From Deltaproteobacteria bacterium (GTDB lineage: Bacteria; Myxococcota_A; UBA796; SXON01), in contig VGRQ01000003.1 in assembly GCA_016875315.1 (NCBI GenBank), forward strand, positions 1 through 41,118: a stretch of 41,118 nucleotides of DNA, read 5' to 3'. Below the pieces are notes generated by a model. That model saw nothing but the letters and a program-made list of their open reading frames with translations. It did not search any database and was not told the origin of the DNA. Shown one piece after another: positions 17,431-25,752 of the stretch; the first letter of the stretch is position 1; each line of letters begins with the position of its first letter. The position numbers and the translations under genes are program-made.

Positions 17431-20361
17431 ATGGCGCAACTCGCCGACTTCATCTCGCGGATCTTCTCGTCGGGCCGCACGCAGGGCCTCTCGGGAGGCG
17501 CCGAGGTGGTGCTCGACCAGGACCCCGCTAGTGCATTCTACCTATCGCGACTGAGGAAGCACTCCGCGGAGGACGACCTCGTGGAGCACCCGGGGCTGCT
17601 CTGGTCGACCTCCAGCTACGGCGGCCGCAAGGGTGGTCTGCGCGCTCACATCCACGCCGAGCGCGGCGAGGGCATCGCCTCGTTCACCGACGTGCTGGTG
17701 GTGATCAACCAGCCCGACGCGCGACGGGTGGCCACCCAGGGCGCCGCCGCCAACGGGCAGGCGTGGACCGATCGCGCCGCCCGCCAGCTAGGCGACGACT
17801 TCACCGAGTACTGCGTGAAGGAGAAGTTCGAGCTTCTCTACGGCACGCGCCCCTTGCGATTCTGGATCGTGGCCGACGGCGGGAGCGAGATGCTCCACCA
17901 GTCCTTCGGCCTCGAACCCGGTGAGTTCATCACGGGACTGTTGCCCAACCTCTACATCGGTCCCGCCCCGCGCAGCCGCCCGGTGCTCGGGGTGCATCTC
18001 AACCTTCCCGGCGCCTGGGACGGCTACCGCGAGGTGGCGCGCCTCTACAGCGACCAGATCGTGCTCACCCTCGGTCGCCACTGGCTCGACAACTTCCACC
18101 ATCCGGGCCTGCTCGAGCCCGGCCTGTACCGCTTGCAGCAGTACCCCGACGGCTCGCTGGTACACGTGATCAGCCCGGAGCTGCAGGATCGCTACTTCGT
18201 GCGCTCCGACCCCACCGACGCCGGCCCGTCGGTGCTCACCATCGCGGAAACCAGCGGTCGCCCGGTGGCCTTCCTCGTGCTGGCGGTGATCGAGTCCGGC
18301 ACCATCGAGATGGCCGCGCCCTCGGAGGTCGAGGCGGCGATGGTGGCCGCCGAGGCGGCGAAGCCGAAGGGAAAGAAGGCGGTCGAGGCGCCCCCGAAGA
18401 TCGCGCTCGATCCCATCCCGACCGCGCCCGCGACCATGCCCCCGGAGAGCATTTCCGCCGGCGGATCGGGGCTCGGGGGGCGCCAGCGGACCATCGTCCC
18501 CGACGCCTTCGAGACGCGCATCCTCACGCTCCACGAGCGGGGTGCCCTCCTCCAGAAGGTCCACTTCAACAACTTCATGGAGGGCTACGACGTCTACCTC
18601 GGGCCGAAGGCGCAGATCGCCACCGCCCACGCCACGCCGCGCGCGACCATCCAGGTGCGCGCCAACCGGGTGACCCTCGTCCCTCGCGATGCCAACGTGA
18701 AGCTCGACAGCAAGGCCGCCGAGCCGGGCACGCCCGTGGTGCTGCGGGGGACGGTGGAGATCGAGGTCGACGGCATCAAGGTGGAGTACCGCGACCTCTC
18801 TGGCGTGAGGGCCGAGGGCTGGCCGTACCTCGGCGAGCTGCGCCGTTCCGGCGCCGGCACCTACCTCGACTTCGGCGCGGTGTTCCAGGTGGGTCGCGAC
18901 CGCCGATGCAAGGTTCGCCTGCCCGACGAGCCGCACAATGAGAACATCGCGTGGCTGCCCAGCGTGGGGGGCGGCTCGACCATCCGCTCCCGCACCGGCG
19001 ACATCCCGAAGGCGCGCTTCTACACCGACTCGATCATGGTGGCCTCGACTCACGCCGAGATCGACCTCAACGGCGAGCCGCTGGTGCGCTCGCTGGCCCG
19101 CCACTGCTACACCTACGTGCGTCGCGGCGCCGACGTGATCGCGCTCTTTCCCCGCGAGGGCCCCGGCGGCAGGCACGAGACCACGGTGCAGGTGGGCGAC
19201 GAGCTCCTCGTGGGCAACTGCCTGTTCCACGTGGCCTTCCCGCCCGCCGCCACGCCGCAGATCGCGTCGCTACCGCCCAGCTCGCTCCCCAAGTTCTCCG
19301 CCGCCGATCTCGCGGCGATCGCCGACGACGTGCGGGTTGGCACCTCGCGCACCGTCGATCCCGTGGCCCCGGCCGGTCTCGGCGGCGCGGGTCCCGCGCC
19401 TCGTCCCGTCAAGGAGGTCCCCGACGCGCCGCCCCGGCGGAAGACGAAGTCCAAGACCTTCCACGACAGCCTGAACGAGGCGCCGGCCCCCAGCATCTCG
19501 ATCGCCGAGGTGCCCGATCGCGCCCGGCCGCCGCGGCCAGTGAAGGTCGACCTGGGCAGCGCGAAGAGCGACTCGCTCGACGTCGTGCCCGTGGCGGTGA
19601 AACCGTCCAAGCAGGACGCGAAGCCGCCGCCGCCGCCGATGATCCTCGACGAGTCGGAACTCGACCCGGTGGTGTCGGTGGAGGAGCGCCAGTGGCAGCT
19701 GGAGCTGTCGCGCCCGGCGCGCCTGTTGCAAGTGGGCTGGTCGGTCCACGGCGAGTTCTCCATCGGCAACCACCGGGGCGTCGACATGATCGTCCCCGAG
19801 GTGAAGTCCTTCGCCGAGCAGGTGTTTCTCACGCTCGACTACGTGCGGGTGTACGCGCGCGGCAAGAAGGGCCGCATCGAGCTCATCCAGGAGGGCGAGG
19901 CCGCGATCACCGTCGCCTCGGGCAAGGTTCGCAGCACCGAGAGTCTCCAGGGCGCGCGGATCGACATCATTCGTCGCGACGCGAACCTCGAGCCCGACTT
20001 CGACGTGAGCCTGTCCTTCGCCGAGGGCGCGGTGCTGCCCGATCCGCGGGCGCAGCTGTTGACCATCGACGTGGGCGATCGGCTCGTGTCGGCCTTGTTC
20101 ACCGTGGGCTTCCCCCTGCGCACGCCGCGCGCCTGCCGGCTCGGCCCCATCAACGCGACCTTGCAGTTCGACGGCGAGAAGTTGACGGTGAGCGACTACC
20201 TCCCCAGCTACCGCACCGGTGCCTCCGGCTTCATGCCCTTCTTCCACCGCGAGGGCGACCGTCCCTGGCGCACCATGCCCGAGGATGGATCCCCGGTGTC
20301 GCTCCGCCCGGGCGATGGACTACTCGCGGGCGCAAACGTCTACCGCTTCGAAGTCGGGTAG
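17431..20361 (+). CDS. Large FHA-type scaffold protein of a phospho-signalling cluster
   Basis: VGRDRRCKVRLPDEPHNENIAWLPS.. and DSIMVASTHAEIDLNGEPLVRSLARHCYTYVRRGADVIALFPRE..VQVGDELLVGNCLFHV. Confidence 0.65.
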   Translation: MAQLADFISRIFSSGRTQGLSGGAEVVLDQDPASAFYLSRLRKHSAEDDLVEHPGLLWSTSSYGGRKGGLRAHIHAERGEGIASFTDVLVVINQPDARRVATQGAAANGQAWTDRAARQLGDDFTEYCVKEKFELLYGTRPLRFWIVADGGSEMLHQSFGLEPGEFITGLLPNLYIGPAPRSRPVLGVHLNLPGAWDGYREVARLYSDQIVLTLGRHWLDNFHHPGLLEPGLYRLQQYPDGSLVHVISPELQDRYFVRSDPTDAGPSVLTIAETSGRPVAFLVLAVIESGTIEMAAPSEVEAAMVAAEAAKPKGKKAVEAPPKIALDPIPTAPATMPPESISAGGSGLGGRQRTIVPDAFETRILTLHERGALLQKVHFNNFMEGYDVYLGPKAQIATAHATPRATIQVRANRVTLVPRDANVKLDSKAAEPGTPVVLRGTVEIEVDGIKVEYRDLSGVRAEGWPYLGELRRSGAGTYLDFGAVFQVGRDRRCKVRLPDEPHNENIAWLPSVGGGSTIRSRTGDIPKARFYTDSIMVASTHAEIDLNGEPLVRSLARHCYTYVRRGADVIALFPREGPGGRHETTVQVGDELLVGNCLFHVAFPPAATPQIASLPPSSLPKFSAADLAAIADDVRVGTSRTVDPVAPAGLGGAGPAPRPVKEVPDAPPRRKTKSKTFHDSLNEAPAPSISIAEVPDRARPPRPVKVDLGSAKSDSLDVVPVAVKPSKQDAKPPPPPMILDESELDPVVSVEERQWQLELSRPARLLQVGWSVHGEFSIGNHRGVDMIVPEVKSFAEQVFLTLDYVRVYARGKKGRIELIQEGEAAITVASGKVRSTESLQGARIDIIRRDANLEPDFDVSLSFAEGAVLPDPRAQLLTIDVGDRLVSALFTVGFPLRTPRACRLGPINATLQFDGEKLTVSDYLPSYRTGASGFMPFFHREGDRPWRTMPEDGSPVSLRPGDGLLAGANVYRFEVG

Positions 20362-20362
20362 C

Positions 20363-21232
20363 GTGCTCGAGACCCTCGTGTCGGTGGGCGTGGTGTGCTC
20401 GGTCGGGATCGGCCCCGAGCGGGGCGGGCGCGCGACCAACCAGGACAACTACCTGGTTTGCCGGGGCGGGACGATCCGCTTCCGCGAGGGCGATCGCGAG
20501 GCCGTCGTGAGCGCGCCAGCCCGGCGCGACCTGCTCTTCGCGGTGGCCGACGGGATGGGCGGCCACGAGGACGGCGACATCGCCTCGGCGGCGGCCGTGC
20601 AAGCGATCAGCCGGCTGCAGTTCGCCGACCTGCCGCGCGAGCCGGAGCTGGCGCTGCGCGAGTTCTTCCTCCAGACGCACGCCCGGGTGCGGGAACGGGT
20701 GTCGCAGTCGGGCGAGGTGAAGATGGGCACCACGCTCACCGTGGCCTGGCTCGCTCGCGACCGCGTGGTGTGGGTACACGTGGGAGACTCGCGGCTGTAC
20801 CACTGGCGCGATGGACGGCTCACGCGCATCACTCGCGACCAGACGCGCGAGGAGTTCGCCATGCGCGACCGGCGCCCCACTCCGAGCCACCCGCGCTACC
20901 TCGCCCAGAACTTCATCTTTGGCAGCCGGGGTCTTGGCAACGACGAGTCGGTGAGGATCGACCATGGCATCGACACCGGGGCCTTCTCGGTGCGCCCGGG
21001 CGACCGGCTGCTGCTCAGCACCGATGGCCTGCATGCCCGCCTCGAAGACGCGCAGATCGCCCACGGCGTGGCCAACGTGCCCGAGGCGCAAGCCTGCGCG
21101 CTGGCGCTCTCCGAGCGCGCCCTGGCGCACGGGAGCGACGACAACCTCACCGCGCTCGTGGTGCGCATCGACGGCGTCCCCCCCGGCGACGACGAGTCCG
21201 ACGACGACGAGAACACCATCATCCCGGTGTGA
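20363..21232 (+). CDS. PP2C-type protein phosphatase
   Basis: RATNQDNYLV, LLFAVADGMGGHEDGDIAS, MGTTLTVAWLARDRVVWVHVGDSRLYHWRDGRLTRITRDQT, DRLLLSTDGLH, SDDNLTALVV. Confidence 0.92.
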   Translation: MLETLVSVGVVCSVGIGPERGGRATNQDNYLVCRGGTIRFREGDREAVVSAPARRDLLFAVADGMGGHEDGDIASAAAVQAISRLQFADLPREPELALREFFLQTHARVRERVSQSGEVKMGTTLTVAWLARDRVVWVHVGDSRLYHWRDGRLTRITRDQTREEFAMRDRRPTPSHPRYLAQNFIFGSRGLGNDESVRIDHGIDTGAFSVRPGDRLLLSTDGLHARLEDAQIAHGVANVPEAQACALALSERALAHGSDDNLTALVVRIDGVPPGDDESDDDENTIIPV

Positions 21233-21244
21233 GCGAGCCGCCCC

Positions 21245-22891
21245 CTACTCCGTCATCGTGACGGCCACCCGCACGCTCCCCGTCGAGGCCCGCGGGAACT
21301 TCACCTGCGCCAGCCGCTCTCCCACGCAGTCCTCGGTGGGCGCGTGGGGGTAGTTGAGCAGGCGGGTGCGCGTCACCGCGCCGGCGTCGTCGAGGGTCAC
21401 CTCGATGCCGAGGTAGGGCGGGGCCCGGCAGGCCCGCTCGGCGCGCACGCCCTCCACGCCGAGCTGGTAGGCGATGGCCTGCCACTCCTTCCGCGCGGCG
21501 GCGTCGGGGTCGGTGCTGGTGAGCGCGCGGGAGGTGTCGCGATGCGTGAACCACCACAGGGCGCCGCCCAGCGCCAGTCCAAGGCAAACAAGCAGGAGGC
21601 CGCCTGCCACGCAGCCCACCCCGGCGGTGCGCGCGGCGGGGTTGGCCGCCATGCGCTCGATGGTGGGGACGGGGCTCAGCGGCACGCCGGCGGGGGCGCG
21701 GAGTTTCCCAGACGCGGTGGGCTCGTCGAGCGTGGGCACCGAGGTGGGGACCGACCGCGTTTCCACCGGGGCGGCCTTCGGCGCCGCCTTCGGGTGGACC
21801 GAGATGGTGTCGTCGACGGGCCCGCTCCCCGCCGTGACGCTGCTGTAAAGCGGGGCGCCGCCCGTCGGGATCGGCCCTGGATCGCGCCCCGCCGCGATGG
21901 CGTGGAGACGCTCGGCGAGGGTCTCGATCGCGCAGCGGTCGCCGGGGTCGGCGGCCATCGCGGCGGCGAGGGAGTCTTCCATCCAGCTCTTGGGGGGGCC
22001 GTCGAGCTGGGGCAGCCGCGGCGGCAGGTGGCGCAACAGGTGGTCGCGCTGGTCTTCCACGTCGAGCTCGGCCATGTACTCGGCCACCGGGCGCGCGGTG
22101 AGGCAGAAGTACAGCAGGGCGCCGACGGCGTACACGTCGGTGGCTGGCTCGGGCGTCATGCCGTCGAACTGCTCGGGGGCGGCGTACTGTGGCGTGCCGA
22201 TGAAGGCGCCCACGCGCGTGAGGCGGTCGCCCACTCCGCCAAAGACCTTGGCGATGCCGAAGTCGGCCACGCGCACGCGGGGCACCTCGTCGCGGGTGGC
22301 GATGGTCTCCAGCAGCACGTTCTCGGGCTTCAGGTCGCGGTGGATCACGCCCTGGCGGTGGGCCACGCCCAGCGCATCGCAGATCTGCACGCCGATGGCG
22401 GCGGTGGCCTCGACCGACAGGGTGCCCACGCGGCGGATGTGGTCGAGCAGCGAGCCCCCGGCCTCGAAGCGGGTGACGAGGTAGGGCGAGTGGCCCGAGC
22501 GATGCACGAAGCCGCGGCACTCGACGATCTGCGGGTGGTTGAGCCGCTGCAACACGTTGGCCTCGGTGGCGAGGCGGTGCAGGTAGGCGCCCTGGTCGCG
22601 TTGCTGGTAGAGCACCTTCAAGGCGAGGAGCGGCCCGGTTTCCTCGTCGCCCTCGCCGAGCTCCCGGCCGAGGTAGGTCACGCCGGCACCGCCGATGGCG
22701 AGTCGCGAGTGGATCCTGTAGGTACGGTCGAGCAACTCGCCGGGCTCCATCAGCTCTCCCCAGCCCACCGCCGGTCGCGCGTACCGGCAGCCGAGGTTGG
22801 GGCAGCGCGCCTCGTCGGCAAAGAACGTCGTGAGGCAGCGGCTGCAATAGCGCGTGCGCGGCGGCTCACTCTCGGTCATCACCGGCGACAT
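21245..22891 (-). CDS. Ser/Thr protein kinase with N-terminal zinc ribbon, TM helix and C-terminal AgmX/PglI- or TonB-C-like domain
   Basis: CSRCLTTFFADEARCPNLGC; VIHRDLKPENVLLE; VADFGIAKVFG; GTPQYAAPEQFDG; TM VGCVAGGLLLVCLGLALGGALWWF. Confidence 0.92.
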   Translation of the reverse strand: MSPVMTESEPPRTRYCSRCLTTFFADEARCPNLGCRYARPAVGWGELMEPGELLDRTYRIHSRLAIGGAGVTYLGRELGEGDEETGPLLALKVLYQQRDQGAYLHRLATEANVLQRLNHPQIVECRGFVHRSGHSPYLVTRFEAGGSLLDHIRRVGTLSVEATAAIGVQICDALGVAHRQGVIHRDLKPENVLLETIATRDEVPRVRVADFGIAKVFGGVGDRLTRVGAFIGTPQYAAPEQFDGMTPEPATDVYAVGALLYFCLTARPVAEYMAELDVEDQRDHLLRHLPPRLPQLDGPPKSWMEDSLAAAMAADPGDRCAIETLAERLHAIAAGRDPGPIPTGGAPLYSSVTAGSGPVDDTISVHPKAAPKAAPVETRSVPTSVPTLDEPTASGKLRAPAGVPLSPVPTIERMAANPAARTAGVGCVAGGLLLVCLGLALGGALWWFTHRDTSRALTSTDPDAAARKEWQAIAYQLGVEGVRAERACRAPPYLGIEVTLDDAGAVTRTRLLNYPHAPTEDCVGERLAQVKFPRASTGSVRVAVTMTE

Positions 22892-22943
22892 CTATCAGGT
22901 CGCCGCTTGTATGCCGCCGTCCTCGCCGGTAGGCTTCGCGGCC

Positions 22944-24068
22944 ATGCGCTTCGGAATGCTCCGCGAGACCCTCCCCGGCGAGCGCCGGGTGCCGCTCACC
23001 CCCGAGGGCGCCCGCGCCCTCGTGTCCTCCGACCACGGCGTGGTCGTGGAGGCAGGGACAGGCCTTGGCGCCGGCTTCTCCGACACGGAGTACCTCGCGG
23101 CCGGCGCCCAGGTGGTGTTCAACGCGAGGGAGGTCTCGGCGAGCAGCGACGTGCTGCTGAAGATCCACCCGCCGAGCGAGGGCGAGGTGGCGCTCCTGCG
23201 GAAGTCACAGGCGCTGGTCTCATTCCTGCACCTCTCCACCCAGCCGGCGAAGTTCCACCAGGCGCTGGCGCGCGCCGGGGTCACGACGATCTCCCTGGAG
23301 CTGGTGCGCGAGGGGCTGGACGAGTACCCGATCCTCGAGCCCCTCTCGGCGATCGGCGGGCGCGTGGCGGTGGCGCTGGCCGCGTGGCACCTCACCGGCC
23401 CCGGCAACGGCCCCGGCATCCTCATCGGAGGTTCTCCCGGGGTGCCCCCGGCGCTGGTGCTGGTGATCGGCGCGGGGGCCGCGGGCTCGGCTGCGGCGGC
23501 GGAGGCCTCGGCGCTCGGCGCGCAGGTGGTGGTGCTCGACCGCGACCCGCGGCGCCTGCAGCGCATGGAGCACACCCTCGGGCGAGTGTGCGTCACCGCC
23601 GTGGCCAGCGAGTACCACCTGGTGCGCTACCTCGAGCAGGCCGACGTGGTCATCGGCGCCGTCGCGGTGCGCGGGGAGCCTGCGCCCAAGGTGCTCAAGC
23701 GCCATCACGTCCGCACCATGCGCGAGGGCTGCCTGTTCATCGACATGTCGATCGACGAGGGCGGGTGCGCGGAAACCTCGCGCCCCACCACCACCGAGGA
23801 GCCGGTCTACGAGGCCGAGGGCATCCGCCACATCTGCATCCCCAACCTGCCCAGCGAGGTGGCGCGTACCGCCTCGCGGGCGATGGGCGCCTCTCTCTTG
23901 CCGTACCTGGCGGCGCTGGGCCGCGGCATCGAGCCCGCTCTCGCGACCAACGCCGCCCTGCGGCACGCGGTGGGCTTCCTCGACGGCAAGCTGGTGAACC
24001 GCAGCCTTCGCCGGTACATCGCGGAGAGTTACGTCGACCTCGAGACGCTGGTGCCGGCGAGCGAGTAG
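22944..24068 (+). CDS. Alanine dehydrogenase / NAD(P) transhydrogenase alpha-like protein
   Basis: MRFGMLRETLPGERRVPLTPEGARALV; VLVIGAGAAGSAAAAEASALGAQVVVLDRDPRRL; CLFIDMSIDEGGCAETSRPTTTEEPVY. Confidence 0.85.
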   Translation: MRFGMLRETLPGERRVPLTPEGARALVSSDHGVVVEAGTGLGAGFSDTEYLAAGAQVVFNAREVSASSDVLLKIHPPSEGEVALLRKSQALVSFLHLSTQPAKFHQALARAGVTTISLELVREGLDEYPILEPLSAIGGRVAVALAAWHLTGPGNGPGILIGGSPGVPPALVLVIGAGAAGSAAAAEASALGAQVVVLDRDPRRLQRMEHTLGRVCVTAVASEYHLVRYLEQADVVIGAVAVRGEPAPKVLKRHHVRTMREGCLFIDMSIDEGGCAETSRPTTTEEPVYEAEGIRHICIPNLPSEVARTASRAMGASLLPYLAALGRGIEPALATNAALRHAVGFLDGKLVNRSLRRYIAESYVDLETLVPASE

Positions 24069-24078
24069 GGCTCCCCTC

Positions 24079-24336
24079 TCAAGTCCCGAAGCGGAACACC
24101 ACCACGTTTTCCCCGGGCTCCGGCTCGCGATCGTCGAGCGGCACGGGGTGATCGTAGTCGTCGAGGGGGTGCTTCGCCGGCGCGGGCCCGTACACGCAGC
24201 TCACGTCGTCGCGGGCCGGCGCCTGCGCCGTCCACTTCCCCACCTCGCTCTCGCGGAGCTGGTCGCGGGTCACGTCGCCGACGTTGGCCTTCCCAGCGGG
24301 GAGGATGCGCACCAGCGAGATGGCTTCGAGCTTCAC
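24079..24336 (-). CDS. Hypothetical 85-aa protein
   Basis: Compact ORF with GGAG before a GTG start in a divergent intergenic region. Confidence 0.45.
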   Translation of the reverse strand: MKLEAISLVRILPAGKANVGDVTRDQLRESEVGKWTAQAPARDDVSCVYGPAPAKHPLDDYDHPVPLDDREPEPGENVVVFRFGT

Positions 24337-24369
24337 GGGGACTCCTGTCCGCCTTCATCTTCACTTCGT

Positions 24370-24389
24370 ACTCTTGTCATGTCAAGAGT
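24370..24389. promoter_or_regulatory. Inverted repeat ACTCTTG-TCATGT-CAAGAGT in divergent promoter region
   Basis: Perfect 7-bp arms; minus strand contains TTGACA. Confidence 0.6.
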
Positions 24390-24411
24390 TGACGTCGGAT
24401 AGGCGGGAACC

Positions 24412-25752
24412 ATGGTGTTGCTCGCCATCACTCACGCGCGCCTGTGGACCGGCGAGGGGCCGGCGCGCGAGGACATGGACATCCTCGTGTCGGGTGACCG
24501 CGTTGTCGCCATCGGCCAGGGCCTCGACACCACCGGCGCCGAGGTGATCGACGCCCGGGGCGCCACGGTGATCCCGGGCCTGGTGGACAGCCACGCGCAC
24601 CTGTCGATGAGCCCCGGCGCGGCCTACCGCCCCGGGGAGCCACCTGCCTACGCGGAGCACCTCCGCGCCTACCTGGCGTGCGGGGTGACCACCGTCCTCG
24701 ACCCGGCCGTCGGCCCGGCGGCGAGCGAGGCCATCGCACGGGAGCCCGTGGGTCCGCGGTATCTCCACCTCGGCATGCCCTTCTCCCCCGAGGGCGGCTA
24801 CCCGGCGGTGCTCTTCGACGGCGCCTTTCCCATGGTCGACACCGCCGCCGAGGCCGAGGCGCAGCTCGACGCCGTGGTGGCGCAGGGCGCAATCGGCATC
24901 AAGATGACCGCCGAGCGTGGTTTCCTCGGTCCCACCTGGCCGATGTTCGAGTCCGAAGTGGCGCGGGCGATTCGCGAGGGCGCAGCTCGTCGTGAGCTGT
25001 CCGTGTATGTCCACGCGATGTCGCCGGCGGAGCAGCAACTGGCCATCGAGGAGTACGGGGCGCGCGCGACGGTACACCCCCTTGAGCGCCCCCACTCGAA
25101 GGTGGCGACGCTGGCCGCCGAGCGGGGCGTGTACGAGGTCACCACCCTCTCCGTGCTCGACATGATGGGCGACGCCTGGGACCGATCCCGCCTCGACGAT
25201 CCCTTCCTCGACGCGCGCGTGCCCGCGGCGGAGCTGGCGACGGCGAGGTCACTCGATGTATCGCGACAGTTTCGCATTCGATTCGCGCAGGTGGTGCTCC
25301 CCGGGCTTCCCGCGCTGTTCGCCACCTCCGGGGCGGCGCGCGCCATCGCCGCCGCGCACCTTCGCCGCACCGGCCGCGCCCTGCGCCAGCTCCACGGGGC
25401 AGGTGTCGTGCTGGTGATGGGCTCCGACGCCGGGAACTGGCCGATCATCCCCTACCTCTTTCACGGCCCGTCGAGTCTCCGCGAGCTCGAGCTCATCGTC
25501 GACGCGGGATTCTCGCCGGAGCAGGCGCTGACGATGGCCACTCGTAACGCCGGCCGGATGCTCGATCGCGACGTGGGCACCCTCCACGAGGGTGGCCCGG
25601 CCGACCTCCTCGTGGTTGACGGCAACCCCCTCGACGACATCCGCGCGCTGCGCCGCCTCCGTCACGTGGTGCGGGCGGGCGAGGCTCGCACCCCAGCAGG
25701 ATGGCTCAGCCCGCCGGCTCCACCACCCGGGTCCACAGGCGCTTCGCGTTGA
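24412..25752 (+). CDS. Amidohydrolase family protein (imidazolonepropionase/prolidase-like)
   Basis: VIDARGATVIPGLVDSHAHLSM; VLVMGSDAGNW; ALTMATRNAGRMLDRDVGTLHEGGPADLLVVDGNPLDDI. Confidence 0.87.
   Translation: MVLLAITHARLWTGEGPAREDMDILVSGDRVVAIGQGLDTTGAEVIDARGATVIPGLVDSHAHLSMSPGAAYRPGEPPAYAEHLRAYLACGVTTVLDPAVGPAASEAIAREPVGPRYLHLGMPFSPEGGYPAVLFDGAFPMVDTAAEAEAQLDAVVAQGAIGIKMTAERGFLGPTWPMFESEVARAIREGAARRELSVYVHAMSPAEQQLAIEEYGARATVHPLERPHSKVATLAAERGVYEVTTLSVLDMMGDAWDRSRLDDPFLDARVPAAELATARSLDVSRQFRIRFAQVVLPGLPALFATSGAARAIAAAHLRRTGRALRQLHGAGVVLVMGSDAGNWPIIPYLFHGPSSLRELELIVDAGFSPEQALTMATRNAGRMLDRDVGTLHEGGPADLLVVDGNPLDDIRALRRLRHVVRAGEARTPAGWLSPPAPPPGSTGASR

Noticed and set aside
21344-24151. 935-aa + strand ORF opposite the kinase gene
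   Set aside because: Antisense ORF of a high-GC gene; composition (His/Arg/Gly/Ala-rich) is an artefact and the minus-strand kinase has clear motifs
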